Shown: positions 23,084-30,038, counted from the first letter of the stretch. The stretch: 38,577 nucleotides of DNA from Syntrophaceae bacterium (GCA_003141195.1 PLLC01000096.1:3134-41710); one strand, 5' to 3'. Made by a program: numbers and translations. The notes: generated from the letters alone by a model not told the origin.

Positions 23084-23959
23084 TTGAACTTCGTGGCAAT
23101 TGATGTTGAAACTGCAAATGCCGACATGGCATCAATCTGCCAGATTGGCTTAGCGAAGTTCGAAAATGGCATTTTGTCACATGAATGGAAATCCTACGTT
23201 GATCCAGAGGACTACTTCGATGACATAAATATATCTATTCATGGGATCGACGAGATTACTGTCGAAGGTGCCCCAACGTTCCCAGAATTGTACGACACGC
23301 TTCGTTCATATCTTGCGGGTACAGTAGTTGTCTGCCACACACACTTCGATCGGGTGGCAATGCACCAGGCATACAAGCGCTACAACGTTATCGCACCAGA
23401 ATGCACATGGCTCGATTCGGCAATGGTAACCCGTCGCGCTTGGACAGAATGCGCAAGGAAAGGATATGGACTATATAACGTTTGTAAAATGCTTGGGTAC
23501 GAGTTCAAGCATCACGATGCTCTAGAAGATGCGAAAGCAGCCGCTCATATTTTTCTTGCAGCATCTAACGAAACCGGACTGGACATAGACAACTGGCTTA
23601 AGCGGATACGCCAACCTATCGATCCCACAGCAAGCAGTTCAGGCTCTGCGATAAAGCGTGATGGAAATCCAGAAGGTGCGCTTTTTGGTGAGGTTCTCGT
23701 TTTCACGGGTGCTCTTGAAATACCGCGCCGAGAAGCAGCGGATTTGGCATCCACTATTGGGTGTCAAGTGGCGTCAGGAGTCACGATAAAGACAACGATA
23801 CTGGTGGTAGGGGATCAGGATATAAAGAAGCTTATCGGCCACGAGAAGAGCTCGAAACACAGAAAAGCCGAAGAATTAATCGTGAAAGGCGTGCCAATAC
23901 GTATTCTGAAAGAAAGTGATTTCAAAGAATTGGTGAGGTTCTCGACTGAATTCGTCTAA
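23084..23959 (+). CDS. DnaQ-type 3'-5' exonuclease with C-terminal BRCT domain (cassette 2)
   Basis: A 291-residue protein. The N-terminal DEDDh exonuclease has a complete set of catalytic residues: Asp7 and Glu9 in AIDVETAN, Asp89 in HTHFDRVAM, and His144 and Asp149 in HHDALEDAKAAAHIF. Residues 207-285 resemble a BRCT domain (GEVLVFTGALE, then TILVVGDQD and RKAEELIVKG), as in NAD-dependent DNA ligases. Such fusions are known and are thought to act in DNA repair or turnover. The start is TTG at 23084, since the conserved N-terminus begins here. The stop overlaps the R'' box of the next attC, as in many cassettes. It is part of a two-gene cassette. Confidence 0.88.
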   Translation: MNFVAIDVETANADMASICQIGLAKFENGILSHEWKSYVDPEDYFDDINISIHGIDEITVEGAPTFPELYDTLRSYLAGTVVVCHTHFDRVAMHQAYKRYNVIAPECTWLDSAMVTRRAWTECARKGYGLYNVCKMLGYEFKHHDALEDAKAAAHIFLAASNETGLDIDNWLKRIRQPIDPTASSSGSAIKRDGNPEGALFGEVLVFTGALEIPRREAADLASTIGCQVASGVTIKTTILVVGDQDIKKLIGHEKSSKHRKAEELIVKGVPIRILKESDFKELVRFSTEFV

Positions 23960-24009
23960 CATCACATTCCACCGGAGCGCTAACGCGCCCGGTGAATTTG
24001 TCGTTATGC
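23954..24009 (+). other. attC site of cassette 2
   Basis: The 56-bp site runs from GTCTAAC (23954-23960) to GTTATGC (24003-24009). TTCCACCGG pairs with CCGGTGAA with one extra base on the left arm, the usual extrahelical base. It is nearly the same as the site at 25004. Confidence 0.88.
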
Positions 24010-24035
24010 CAAGAAATACAGGGACTAAGAACCTA

Positions 24036-24099
24036 TCCGTAAATAACGTTTTGCCTGTGATAACAATTCAAATTCATGGGACATTATTTTATTTACGGA
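24036..24099. repeat. Inverted repeat inside the leader of cassette 3
   Basis: TCCGTAAATAA (24036-24046) and its exact complement TTATTTACGGA (24089-24099) enclose 42 bases. The unit fills the leader between the attC and the protease gene. It could be a tiny insertion-sequence derivative or a regulatory hairpin. Confidence 0.5.
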
Positions 24100-24124
24100 C
24101 AAGCTCTAAGTATCAGAGGTGGAC

Positions 24125-25009
24125 ATGAATAGTGGCAAGCCAGACGAAGGAGGTACTGAGAAGCTCCTTGAGTTTTTTTGTAGGCATCTCGTGGCCCTCT
24201 GCATCACTTATCGACAAGTCAAGAGTCGAATACCAGTGGGAGATCAGATATTCTCCGCATACCCGGGGGTCGTGATCTGTATTCGTGGTACTTGCAGCTT
24301 TCTCACGGCAGGACACGCACTCAAGGATCTGACCGCCTCTCTTGAAAGTGGCGATATTGTAGTTGAATCGGCGGTGCTTGCTGATACCTTTGGCCCCGAC
24401 GCCATCTCCGAAAAGCCAATACCATTCGATCTACTGAACGAACCAAGGTTCTTTATTGACGACACGGAAGAAGGTCTCGATTTTGGTCTCATCGCTCTAA
24501 GACCTTACTATGTGGCCCTTCTTGCTAAGCATGGGATAAAGGCACTTTTTGAAGAAAACTGGATAGCCCAGCACCGCGTAAAATTCGACGCTTACGCAAT
24601 GCTGGGTTTGCCCGAGGAGTTCGTATCATACGAGAAAGACGGTCCGGAAATAGTTGGTAAGGTCTCCCCAACCATGATTTTGGTCAAAGCAATAGACATT
24701 CCGCCAGAGGGCACCAAACGCACGATTTACCCACGCTTCATCGGAAAACTGGATGAGAATCTACCTTTTTCCAGTGTTGTCGGAATGAGCGGTGGACCCA
24801 TATTCGGGTTCAGGTATGGACCACCAACGGCTTATTGGGTGGTCGCAATACAAAGCCGTTGGTTAAAAAGCCAACGAGTTGTTTTTGCATGTCCCTTGCC
24901 CGTTTTGGCGGAGTTGCTCACCACGTGGATTGACGTCCTATCCAAGTCGGGTGACTTTCAATCCTTCGGTACGGAGGAGCGAAACGAAGACTCCAAAAAG
25001 CGGGTATAA
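24125..25009 (+). CDS. Trypsin-like serine protease (cassette 3)
   Basis: A 294-residue protein with the chymotrypsin-fold triad in order: His64 in FLTAGHALKD, Asp119 in GLDFGLIAL, and Ser222 in VVGMSGGPIFG, which has the GxSGGP form. There is no signal peptide, so the protease should be cytosolic, unlike DegP-type proteases. No PDZ domain is present. Cytosolic trypsin-like domains occur in some bacterial defence and conflict systems, but here it is a single-gene cassette and its substrate is unknown. The ATG at 24125 is chosen because GAGGTGG overlaps the alternative GTG at 24119. The C-terminus is charged (TEERNEDSKKRV), and the last codons lie in the attC. Confidence 0.87.
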   Translation: MNSGKPDEGGTEKLLEFFCRHLVALCITYRQVKSRIPVGDQIFSAYPGVVICIRGTCSFLTAGHALKDLTASLESGDIVVESAVLADTFGPDAISEKPIPFDLLNEPRFFIDDTEEGLDFGLIALRPYYVALLAKHGIKALFEENWIAQHRVKFDAYAMLGLPEEFVSYEKDGPEIVGKVSPTMILVKAIDIPPEGTKRTIYPRFIGKLDENLPFSSVVGMSGGPIFGFRYGPPTAYWVVAIQSRWLKSQRVVFACPLPVLAELLTTWIDVLSKSGDFQSFGTEERNEDSKKRV

Positions 25010-25059
25010 CGAGTCATTCCACCGGATCGCTTACGCTCTCGGTGAACTTCGTGTTATGC
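25004..25059 (+). other. attC site of cassette 3
   Basis: The 56-bp site runs from GTATAAC (25004-25010) to GTTATGC (25053-25059), with TTCCACCGG against CGGTGAA. Its sequence closely follows that of the site at 23954. The protease stop codon overlaps its R'' box. Confidence 0.87.
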
Positions 25060-25085
25060 ATCTAATTGTCGAAAAGGAGAGAGAA

Positions 25086-25571
25086 ATGCGAAAAAATTTG
25101 AATGCGTTGTTGGCCATTACTTTATTCCTAATATCAGGCTGCGCGGTCACCAAACAAGTGCCGGTTGTGCCTCCTGAGGAGCTTACTCTCCAAGAGATTC
25201 ACGAAATTACTTTGAGTAAAGACGCAATATTTGCGAGATCGCTCGAATGGATGGTGCGAGCTTTCGTTGATTCTACACAGGTAATTGAGTTGCGAGATAA
25301 AGAGAATGGCAAGATTATAGGGAAAGGTATGACAGAGTTCTATAATGGAGAAATGCCTACTCCCTGTCGTTTCACGATGATGATCGAAGCAAAAGACAAT
25401 AAATACCAGGTCACTTATAGCAATTTTACCGGTATGTGGGGTGCGGCCCGCAACCTACCAAGGCCACTCTGGCATTCAGGGCACATCGAACAAGTGAAGG
25501 CGAAATTGAGAAAATTAGACGCCAGCCTTTATTCGTATCTTTCAGAGGAGAAGAATGGCAAGGATTGGTAG
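25086..25571 (+). CDS. Lipoprotein with DUF4468-like domain (cassette 4)
   Basis: A 161-residue protein. Residues 1-18 form a lipoprotein signal (KNLNALLAITLFLISGC) with the lipidated Cys19. The mature part has SKDAIFARSLEWMVRAFVDS, then VIELRDKENGKIIGKGMTEF and FTMMIEAKDNKYQVTYSNF. These resemble DUF4468-type, TBP-like domains of unknown role found in outer-membrane or periplasmic lipoproteins. AAGGAGAG at about 25074 selects the ATG at 25086; the frame is open further upstream, but that part overlaps the previous cassette and its attC. It is the only clearly exported product of the array. Confidence 0.85.
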   Translation: MRKNLNALLAITLFLISGCAVTKQVPVVPPEELTLQEIHEITLSKDAIFARSLEWMVRAFVDSTQVIELRDKENGKIIGKGMTEFYNGEMPTPCRFTMMIEAKDNKYQVTYSNFTGMWGAARNLPRPLWHSGHIEQVKAKLRKLDASLYSYLSEEKNGKDW

Positions 25572-25601
25572 CAGGCATGCTCCGGTTTTCTATGAGCGAG
25601 G

Positions 25602-25656
25602 CATAACCAAGCAATCCAGCCGATCGCTACGCTCCGGCTGATTTCATCGTTAGACG
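25602..25656 (+). other. attC site of cassette 4
   Basis: The 55-bp site runs from GCATAAC (25602-25608) to GTTAGAC (25650-25656). CAGCCG pairs with CGGCTG across ATCGCTACGCTC. It resembles the site at 26899. Confidence 0.87.
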
Positions 25657-25686
25657 GGACGTACGCGCAAACTAAGGAGATACGTC

Positions 25687-26892
25687 ATGCCTCAGTTCGA
25701 AGCGATCGCCCATGTCCTTTGGGAGTTACCGTTTCCTCTCCGCCTGCCCCCGCACGCTTTCTTAACCTGGGAGCCTGATGAGGAGATTGCCCTCTGTGAT
25801 CCACGCCCTTCGGTAGGTGATCTCACCTGGAGACGCACTAGCGAACTCCTCAGACCCGAGCAAGTGTTTTCGGATCTTGGGCCACCCAATAACATCTTTC
25901 CTCAGCATGACTACGTTATCACTGCTCGGCTCGCCTCAGGGGATGAGATACCGACCGCCAAACTGACGCAGGGTCCTATGGGCGGCTTCATCGAGCCCCG
26001 TCCCTACACCATCGCCAATTTTTTTCTATGTCTCCGCTTTAAACGCGACTACGCTGGGCCGAGGCTCATGGAGCGGGCTGGCCTAGCGCTAAACAATATC
26101 CTGGAGGTGTATCGTTTTGTCACGATGGACCCGCTCGCGCGTTCCGTCCGTGCGGATCTCGATTCCTATTACACAATTATTTCCGTTGCCGACATTCCGC
26201 AACCCACGAAGGAACGCACCTCTCACGAGGCGCTGTCGCTTCTCGGCACCCTGTCCTTCGGCTCCACAATAGGTGAGAATCGCGTGCATCATATTGGCCT
26301 GAATAGCCTTGACGATTTAGTCTCCGGAAGAGTGCTGCCGCCCGACACTGTGCACCTATTCTGCTCGATTGTTCGCACACCCCATTCCCTTGAGCTATTC
26401 CACCAGCTCCTCCTCGAGGCGGTTCGTCGCCTGAAGCGCGGTGAGCACGCGTTTGCCGTACTGGACGCCCAATCCGCGTTTGAAAGCTTTGTCGCTGTGC
26501 TGACGTCAGAAAGTTTGCAGAATCAGGGCATGACGCCGGCAGCCATAGAAACGGAGATGGCGCTCGGTGGCAAGCTACATCTCCTGCAGCCACGCCTTAA
26601 ACATTTGGATAGCATTGCCAGGGCGCTCAACCCTCCTTTTCTTGGTTCCGTTAAGGAGACAAATTGGCGGCGTGACCTTTACGATGTTAGGAACCGCATA
26701 GTCCACGGCAGTGTTCGATTAGTATCTTTCGCCGATGCACGGGCGGCCTTAATTGCAGGGCTGCACGCCGTGGCTGCCGTGCAGAGTCTTAGCCCGTCGT
26801 TCCAGCGCAAGATGACCTGGTCGGGAAGCGCCTTGGATTTACCTCACATCCAACAGACTGCTGGGCGCTTGTCCCGGTTTTTCGAGGTATGA
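25687..26892 (+). CDS. Uncharacterised protein with HEPN-like Rx4H motif (cassette 5)
   Basis: A 401-residue soluble protein. I do not recognise the N-terminal 230 residues. The C-terminal part is helical and contains DVRNRIVHG, with Arg335 and His340 forming the Rx4H motif of HEPN-type RNases. Upstream helices (FAVLDAQSAFESFVAVL, about 258-274) fit the four-helix HEPN arrangement. HEPN domains are common in toxins and antiviral RNases, and also in non-catalytic apical proteins. The assignment rests on the motif and its helical setting only. AAGGAGA lies 7 nt before the ATG. It is a single-gene cassette with no MNT-type partner. Confidence 0.75.
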   Translation: MPQFEAIAHVLWELPFPLRLPPHAFLTWEPDEEIALCDPRPSVGDLTWRRTSELLRPEQVFSDLGPPNNIFPQHDYVITARLASGDEIPTAKLTQGPMGGFIEPRPYTIANFFLCLRFKRDYAGPRLMERAGLALNNILEVYRFVTMDPLARSVRADLDSYYTIISVADIPQPTKERTSHEALSLLGTLSFGSTIGENRVHHIGLNSLDDLVSGRVLPPDTVHLFCSIVRTPHSLELFHQLLLEAVRRLKRGEHAFAVLDAQSAFESFVAVLTSESLQNQGMTPAAIETEMALGGKLHLLQPRLKHLDSIARALNPPFLGSVKETNWRRDLYDVRNRIVHGSVRLVSFADARAALIAGLHAVAAVQSLSPSFQRKMTWSGSALDLPHIQQTAGRLSRFFEV

Positions 26893-26898
26893 GTGACC

Positions 26899-26954
26899 GC
26901 CTAACCAGCCGTTGGAGCCGATCGCTTACGCTCCGGCTCAACTCTGTGTTATGC
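26899..26954 (+). other. attC site of cassette 5
   Basis: The 56-bp site runs from GCCTAAC (26899-26905) to GTTATGC (26948-26954). TTGGAGCCG pairs with CGGCTCAA, with one extra base, around ATCGCTTACGCTC. Confidence 0.88.
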
Positions 26955-27004
26955 CCCACCCGTGCCAAAGGCGGTGCGGGGAGTCAAATCGCGGGGAATC
27001 CTGC

Positions 27005-27033
27005 TTGACAATATGTAATCGAACGATTACACT
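27005..27033 (+). promoter_or_regulatory. TA-module promoter with embedded palindromic operator
   Basis: TTGACA (27005-27010), a 17-base spacer and TACACT (27028-27033) form a near-consensus sigma-70 promoter. The palindrome TGTAATCG-AA-CGATTACA (27014-27031) fills the spacer and overlaps the -10 box. It is a natural site for repression by the antitoxin encoded downstream. Confidence 0.75.
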
Positions 27034-27039
27034 TCTGCA

Positions 27040-27154
27040 ATGTTCTCGATTAAGCCTTTGCCCGAATTCACCGAATGGCTGGACGGCCTGTCCGATGTGG
27101 CGGTGCGCGGGGTGGTGGTGGCGTGCCAAGGCACTGACTGCGAGGCTGGATTGA
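27040..27154 (+). pseudogene. RelE/HigB-type toxin remnant with internal deletion
   Basis: The first 24 codons (MFSIKPLPEFTEWLDGLSDV and on) match the N-terminus of the RelE-like addiction-module killer proteins, which are usually about 100 residues. The tail RAKALTARLD, stop at 27152-27154, matches their C-terminus but lies in another frame. The middle of about 60 residues, which carries the active site, is missing. The toxin is therefore dead, although its promoter and its partner antitoxin gene remain. If the first frame is read on, it runs into the antitoxin gene. Confidence 0.8.
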
Positions 27155-27169
27155 CTGAAGGAGATGACC

Positions 27170-27460
27170 ATGACCCAACGCATCAAGGTGGCAGACCTGC
27201 CCGAGTTCGACGCAGCGCCGTATCTCGACAGCAAGGCGGCGATTGCGGCCTATCTGACGGACATTCTGGAGGCGAATGATCCGGCCTTGCTGGCGGCCGC
27301 ATTGGGCGACATCGCCCGGGCGCGCGGCATGAACGAGATCGCCAAGGCATCTGGTCTCACCCGCGAAGCCCTGTACAAGGCGCTCAGGCCCAATGCGAAA
27401 CCGCGCTACGACACCATCGCAAAGGTTTGCGGGGCGCTGGGGGTGCGGCTGGTGGCGTAG
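27170..27460 (+). CDS. Addiction-module antidote protein, HigA-like HTH
   Basis: A 96-residue DNA-binding antitoxin of the family paired with RelE-like killers. The N-terminus has DLPEFDAAPYLDSKAAIAAYL, typical of the putative addiction module antidote. The helix-turn-helix follows: LGDIARARGMNEIAKASGLT and REALYKALRPNAKPRYDTIA. It should bind the palindrome at 27014-27031 and repress its own operon. The ATG at 27170 has AAGGAG 6 nt upstream; the ATG at 27164 is too close. With the toxin deleted, it may persist as a self-regulated orphan, or neutralise related toxins elsewhere. Confidence 0.9.
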   Translation: MTQRIKVADLPEFDAAPYLDSKAAIAAYLTDILEANDPALLAAALGDIARARGMNEIAKASGLTREALYKALRPNAKPRYDTIAKVCGALGVRLVA

Positions 27461-27470
27461 GCGATTCATG

Positions 27471-27520
27471 TTTGAGCCTTCGCGCTCAAAGGCATAACAC
27501 GGCGGTCAAGCGGACGGGGC
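27471..27520 (+). other. Hairpin and truncated attC (left half), end of array
   Basis: A hairpin, TTTGAGC-cttcgc-GCTCAAA (27471-27490), follows the antitoxin. It is followed by an R''-type heptamer GCATAAC (27492-27498) and ACGGCGGTCAAGCGGACG, which looks like the left arm of an attC. No matching right arm or GTTRRRY heptamer follows, so the array appears to be cut off here. Confidence 0.5.
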
Positions 27521-27547
27521 ATCCCATGAGGAGGCGGAGAAGGGACC

Positions 27548-27832
27548 ATGAAATCTTCCGATTTATTGATCATTCTCCGGCATTATTGCCGGACGTTACG
27601 GGAAGTTCTCTACGGATTCACCACATACGAAATGGACGTTTCCCTGCAGAAGGAGAGGGGAACTCTCAATCATTATTTCACGCTGATCATCTTCGGCGAT
27701 CTTCTCGGACTGCCCTTGCTCCCGCCTTACTACACGTTGAGGCTCCTGCCCCATATCTTTCCGGAGCTGAAGGCGTGGAAACGGAGCATGTTGCGGGAGC
27801 GGGACCTGATGGATAAAGCGACCAACCTGTAG
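27548..27832 (+). CDS. Small ArsA-neighbourhood protein, paralogue A
   Basis: A 94-residue protein with a hydrophobic centre (YFTLIIFGDLLGLPLLPPYY, about 43-62) and a basic C-terminus (WKRSMLRERDL). It is clearly related to the product of 30094-30360: both share GD-LG-P-LPPYY-LRLLP and WKR-MLRE-DL. The two lie outside the ArsA pair, one at each end. A short hydrophobic stretch could associate with membrane or with the ATPases. I recall small proteins next to ArsA ATPases in other bacteria, such as the cory-CC-star family, with a similar LG-P-YY pattern, but homology is unverified. It is transcribed convergently to the ATPases. Confidence 0.75.
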   Translation: MKSSDLLIILRHYCRTLREVLYGFTTYEMDVSLQKERGTLNHYFTLIIFGDLLGLPLLPPYYTLRLLPHIFPELKAWKRSMLRERDLMDKATNL

Positions 27833-27919
27833 AGGGTGCGGCGATCATAGCGCTGCCGTCCCTACGTCGTAATAAGCTTGCCCCTACGAAAGCAGGAGTC
27901 CAGAACTACTTGAATACAC

Positions 27920-27981
27920 TGGATTCCGTATCAAGTACGGAATGACAAAACAGGCCGTAATTGACTTTTTGCGAGTTCATC
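27920..27981. repeat. Short dispersed repeat, copy 3
   Basis: An inverted repeat (GGATTCCGTA...TACGGAATGAC, near 27921-27945) is followed by GACTTTTTGCGAGTTCATC at 27963-27981. The latter is the same repeat type as at 46-68 and 14624-14642. This copy is the most complete in the window. Confidence 0.55.
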
Positions 27982-27985
27982 AAAG

Positions 27986-28016
27986 AAAAAGGCCGGACGA
28001 TCCGTCCGGCCTTTTT
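27986..28016. terminator. Bidirectional intrinsic terminator
   Basis: GGCCGGACG-atc-CGTCCGGCC (27991-28011) is flanked by AAAAA on the left and TTTTT on the right. It should end the minus-strand ArsA operon and can also act on plus-strand transcripts from the small protein gene. Confidence 0.88.
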
Positions 28017-28036
28017 CCATAACGGGTGAGGAGTTC

Positions 28037-29026
28037 TTATTGCTCAGGGACGAAGAGGTATTCGATCGTCCGGTTGAGCATCTTCGCCCCTTTGATCTCC
28101 GTCTCGAGGAGCGGCGCGATCGCCCGGACGCGGTCGCCGAAGAGCTCCCAGATCTCCTTCATGTGCTCTTCCTGCATCAGGATCCTGTTCTTGACGAAGT
28201 CGATGGTGTCCGCGCCGGCCTGATCCTTCTGGATCAGGCCGTTGACGATGACGCCCCCCACGGGGATCCCGAATTCATGGAACCAGTTGATGAACCGGGT
28301 GATGACGGCGATGGGAAGACTCTCCGGCAGCGTGACGAAGAAGAAGGCGGTGAGCGCCTCATCCTTGAGAAGTTCCGCCGCCTTGCCCATCCGGTTCTTG
28401 AAGGCGAGGAGGTCGTCCAGGAGCGGATCCGACTCCTTTTTCTTCGTGTAGGAGAGCAGCTCCCGGAGGGACTTCGCCTCCCCCCGGCTCTTGAGCATCT
28501 TGTCCACCCAGAGGGAGTAGACCTTCGACATCCCCAGGAGCCGCCGGGCGTTGGCCGTCGGCGCGGTGTCGAAGACGTAGAAGTCGTATTCGTCCTTGAA
28601 CATCAGATCGACCATATTCTCGAACATCGCCGATTCCTCGAAGGCCGGGTTCATCGTAGCCGACTCGACGAAGTCGTCGGCCTTGGTCGTGATGTCGGCG
28701 AACTTGAGGAACCAGTTCATCTTTTTCCGGATTTCGTTTTTGGACCGCTCGATCGTGTCCTTGGTGTCGATCTCGAAGGCGTAGCAGTTCTGCTCGTCGC
28801 AGACCACGGCCGCCTTGCCGAAAACGTCCTGCTCCAGGAGGCTGGAGAGGCTGTGGACGGGGTTGGTCGAGGCCAGGAGCGTCTTTTTCCCCTGCTTGGC
28901 GGCCCACAACGCCGCCGTTCCCGCCATGACCGTCTTGCCCACGCCCCCCTTGCCGCCGAAGAAGATGTACTTCATCCGCGGGTGGTTCTTCATGTACTGG
29001 GTCATGCTGGTCGTGATCTGATCCAC
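28037..29026 (-). CDS. ArsA-family ATPase, second gene of the pair
   Basis: A 329-residue P-loop ATPase of the ArsA/GET3 group within the SIMIBI class. The deviant Walker A is GGKGGVGKT at 24-32, with the signature Lys. The switch region reads YVFDTAPTANARRLLGM, whereas ArsA has DTAPTGH; the His is lost here. Family members drive anion export or insert tail-anchored proteins. No ArsB permease or ArsR regulator is nearby, so arsenite export is unlikely. The GTG at 29026 is chosen because GAGGAGG lies 6 nt upstream, whereas the TTG at 29041 overlaps that site. It follows the first ATPase gene by 28 bases and probably forms a heterodimer with its product. Confidence 0.88.
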   Translation of the reverse strand: MDQITTSMTQYMKNHPRMKYIFFGGKGGVGKTVMAGTAALWAAKQGKKTLLASTNPVHSLSSLLEQDVFGKAAVVCDEQNCYAFEIDTKDTIERSKNEIRKKMNWFLKFADITTKADDFVESATMNPAFEESAMFENMVDLMFKDEYDFYVFDTAPTANARRLLGMSKVYSLWVDKMLKSRGEAKSLRELLSYTKKKESDPLLDDLLAFKNRMGKAAELLKDEALTAFFFVTLPESLPIAVITRFINWFHEFGIPVGGVIVNGLIQKDQAGADTIDFVKNRILMQEEHMKEIWELFGDRVRAIAPLLETEIKGAKMLNRTIEYLFVPEQ

Positions 29027-29054
29027 GGTTATCCTCCTCAAACGCTGTATTCCG

Positions 29055-30038
29055 TTAGAAATTTCCGAACATTCCCTTCGCCACCTTCTCGATCATATCG
29101 AGGCCGGTCACGTCCCGTTCCATCTCGGGGACTCGGGCGAGGATCTCCTTCCCGAACCGGTTGTCGATGACCTGAAGGTAGTGCTCCTGCATGGTGATCC
29201 GGTTCTTGAGATACTCGGGGATGTTCTGATCCTTGAGCTCCGCGGGCAGGACCCGGTTGATGATGTAGCCGGAGAGCGGCACGTCGAACTTGGCGAAGAG
29301 TTCCGCCGCCTTGAGCGTGTCGCTGATGATCATCTCCTCCGCGGTGAGGACGAAGAAGAAGGCCGTCATTTTCTTGTCGGTGAGGATCCGCGAGGACTTA
29401 TTGATCCTCTCCTTGATGTAGAGGAGTTCGTTCAGGATGGCGTCCTCGTCGAGCTCCTCCTTGTCTCGGCGGATTACCGCGGCCACCTGGTCGTACTCCC
29501 GCATCTGCTGCCGGAGCCCCGTGATATTGTCGATCCAGCTGTCGTAGACCGAGGCCATGCTGAGGTAATAGAGCGCATGGCCCAAGGGGACCAGATCGTA
29601 GATGTAGTAGTCGTACCCTCCCTTGACAACGATGTCCACCACCTCGTCGAAGATCGCGCTCTCCTCCATCGCCGGCTCCGCCGCCGCCGCCTGGATGTAG
29701 CTTTCGATCTCCTCCGGGATTTTGTCCATCCCGTACATGTCGAGGATCTTCTGGCGGATCTCCTGCTGGTACGCCTTCACCCGCTTGTCCGCGTCGATCT
29801 CCTGGGCGTAGAGGTTGGGTATGATTTCCGTGGGGCCCTTCCCGAAGATGTCCTGTTTGAAAATGTCGCTGAGCGACGCCTGGGGATCGACGGAAAAAAC
29901 GAGGACCTTCTTCCCCTGCTTCGCGAGGTAATAAGCCGTTGCCGCCGAAAAAGTGGTCTTGCCGAGGCCGCCTTTGCCTCCGAACATGATGTATCGCCGG
30001 TCCGGGTACTGCTCAAATATCGTTGTAAGCGATATAAT
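29055..30038 (-). CDS. ArsA-family ATPase, first gene of the pair
   Basis: A 327-residue ATPase (if begun at 30038) related to its downstream neighbour. The Walker A GGKGGLGKTT lies at 20-29 and is intact. The switch region reads YIYDLVPLGHALYYL: it keeps Gly-His but has lost DTAPT, the reverse of the partner. The start is uncertain. AAGGAGG at 30044-30050 is followed by a rare ATT at 30038, which gives an N-terminus matching the partner in length. A GTG at 30044 overlaps the site, and a TTG at 30089 lies inside a palindromic repeat. A membrane or chaperone role is inferred only from family. It is co-transcribed with the small protein gene upstream. Confidence 0.85.
   Translation of the reverse strand: MISLTTIFEQYPDRRYIMFGGKGGLGKTTFSAATAYYLAKQGKKVLVFSVDPQASLSDIFKQDIFGKGPTEIIPNLYAQEIDADKRVKAYQQEIRQKILDMYGMDKIPEEIESYIQAAAAEPAMEESAIFDEVVDIVVKGGYDYYIYDLVPLGHALYYLSMASVYDSWIDNITGLRQQMREYDQVAAVIRRDKEELDEDAILNELLYIKERINKSSRILTDKKMTAFFFVLTAEEMIISDTLKAAELFAKFDVPLSGYIINRVLPAELKDQNIPEYLKNRITMQEHYLQVIDNRFGKEILARVPEMERDVTGLDMIEKVAKGMFGNF

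Larger units (their letters stand above)
21015..27520 (+). mobile_element. Chromosomal integron with at least six gene cassettes
   Basis: The element comprises the deleted integrase and an array of genes on the same strand separated by attC sites. Cassettes are, approximately: 21681-22668 (PIN), 22669-24009 (unknown protein plus exonuclease-BRCT), 24010-25059 (protease), 25060-25656 (lipoprotein), 25657-26954 (HEPN-like), and 26955-27498 (toxin-antitoxin). Four attC sites are 55-56 bp and similar; one is 73 bp. Cassette genes are less GC-rich and vary among themselves, as expected of captured DNA. The array lies downstream of the 3' end of intI, unlike class 1 integrons, where intI points away from it. 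Confidence 0.88.

Noticed and set aside
24879-25085. N-terminal extension of the lipoprotein gene
   Set aside because: It overlaps the protease gene and an attC; the lipobox and the ribosome site place the start at 25086.
21481-27520. CRISPR array as explanation for the spaced repeats
   Set aside because: The repeats are irregularly spaced by whole genes and have attC symmetry, not constant spacers.
28040-29170. Long plus-strand frame opposite the second ArsA ATPase
   Set aside because: It is the mirror of a real gene in GC-rich DNA and is full of Glu, Arg and Val repeats without motifs.
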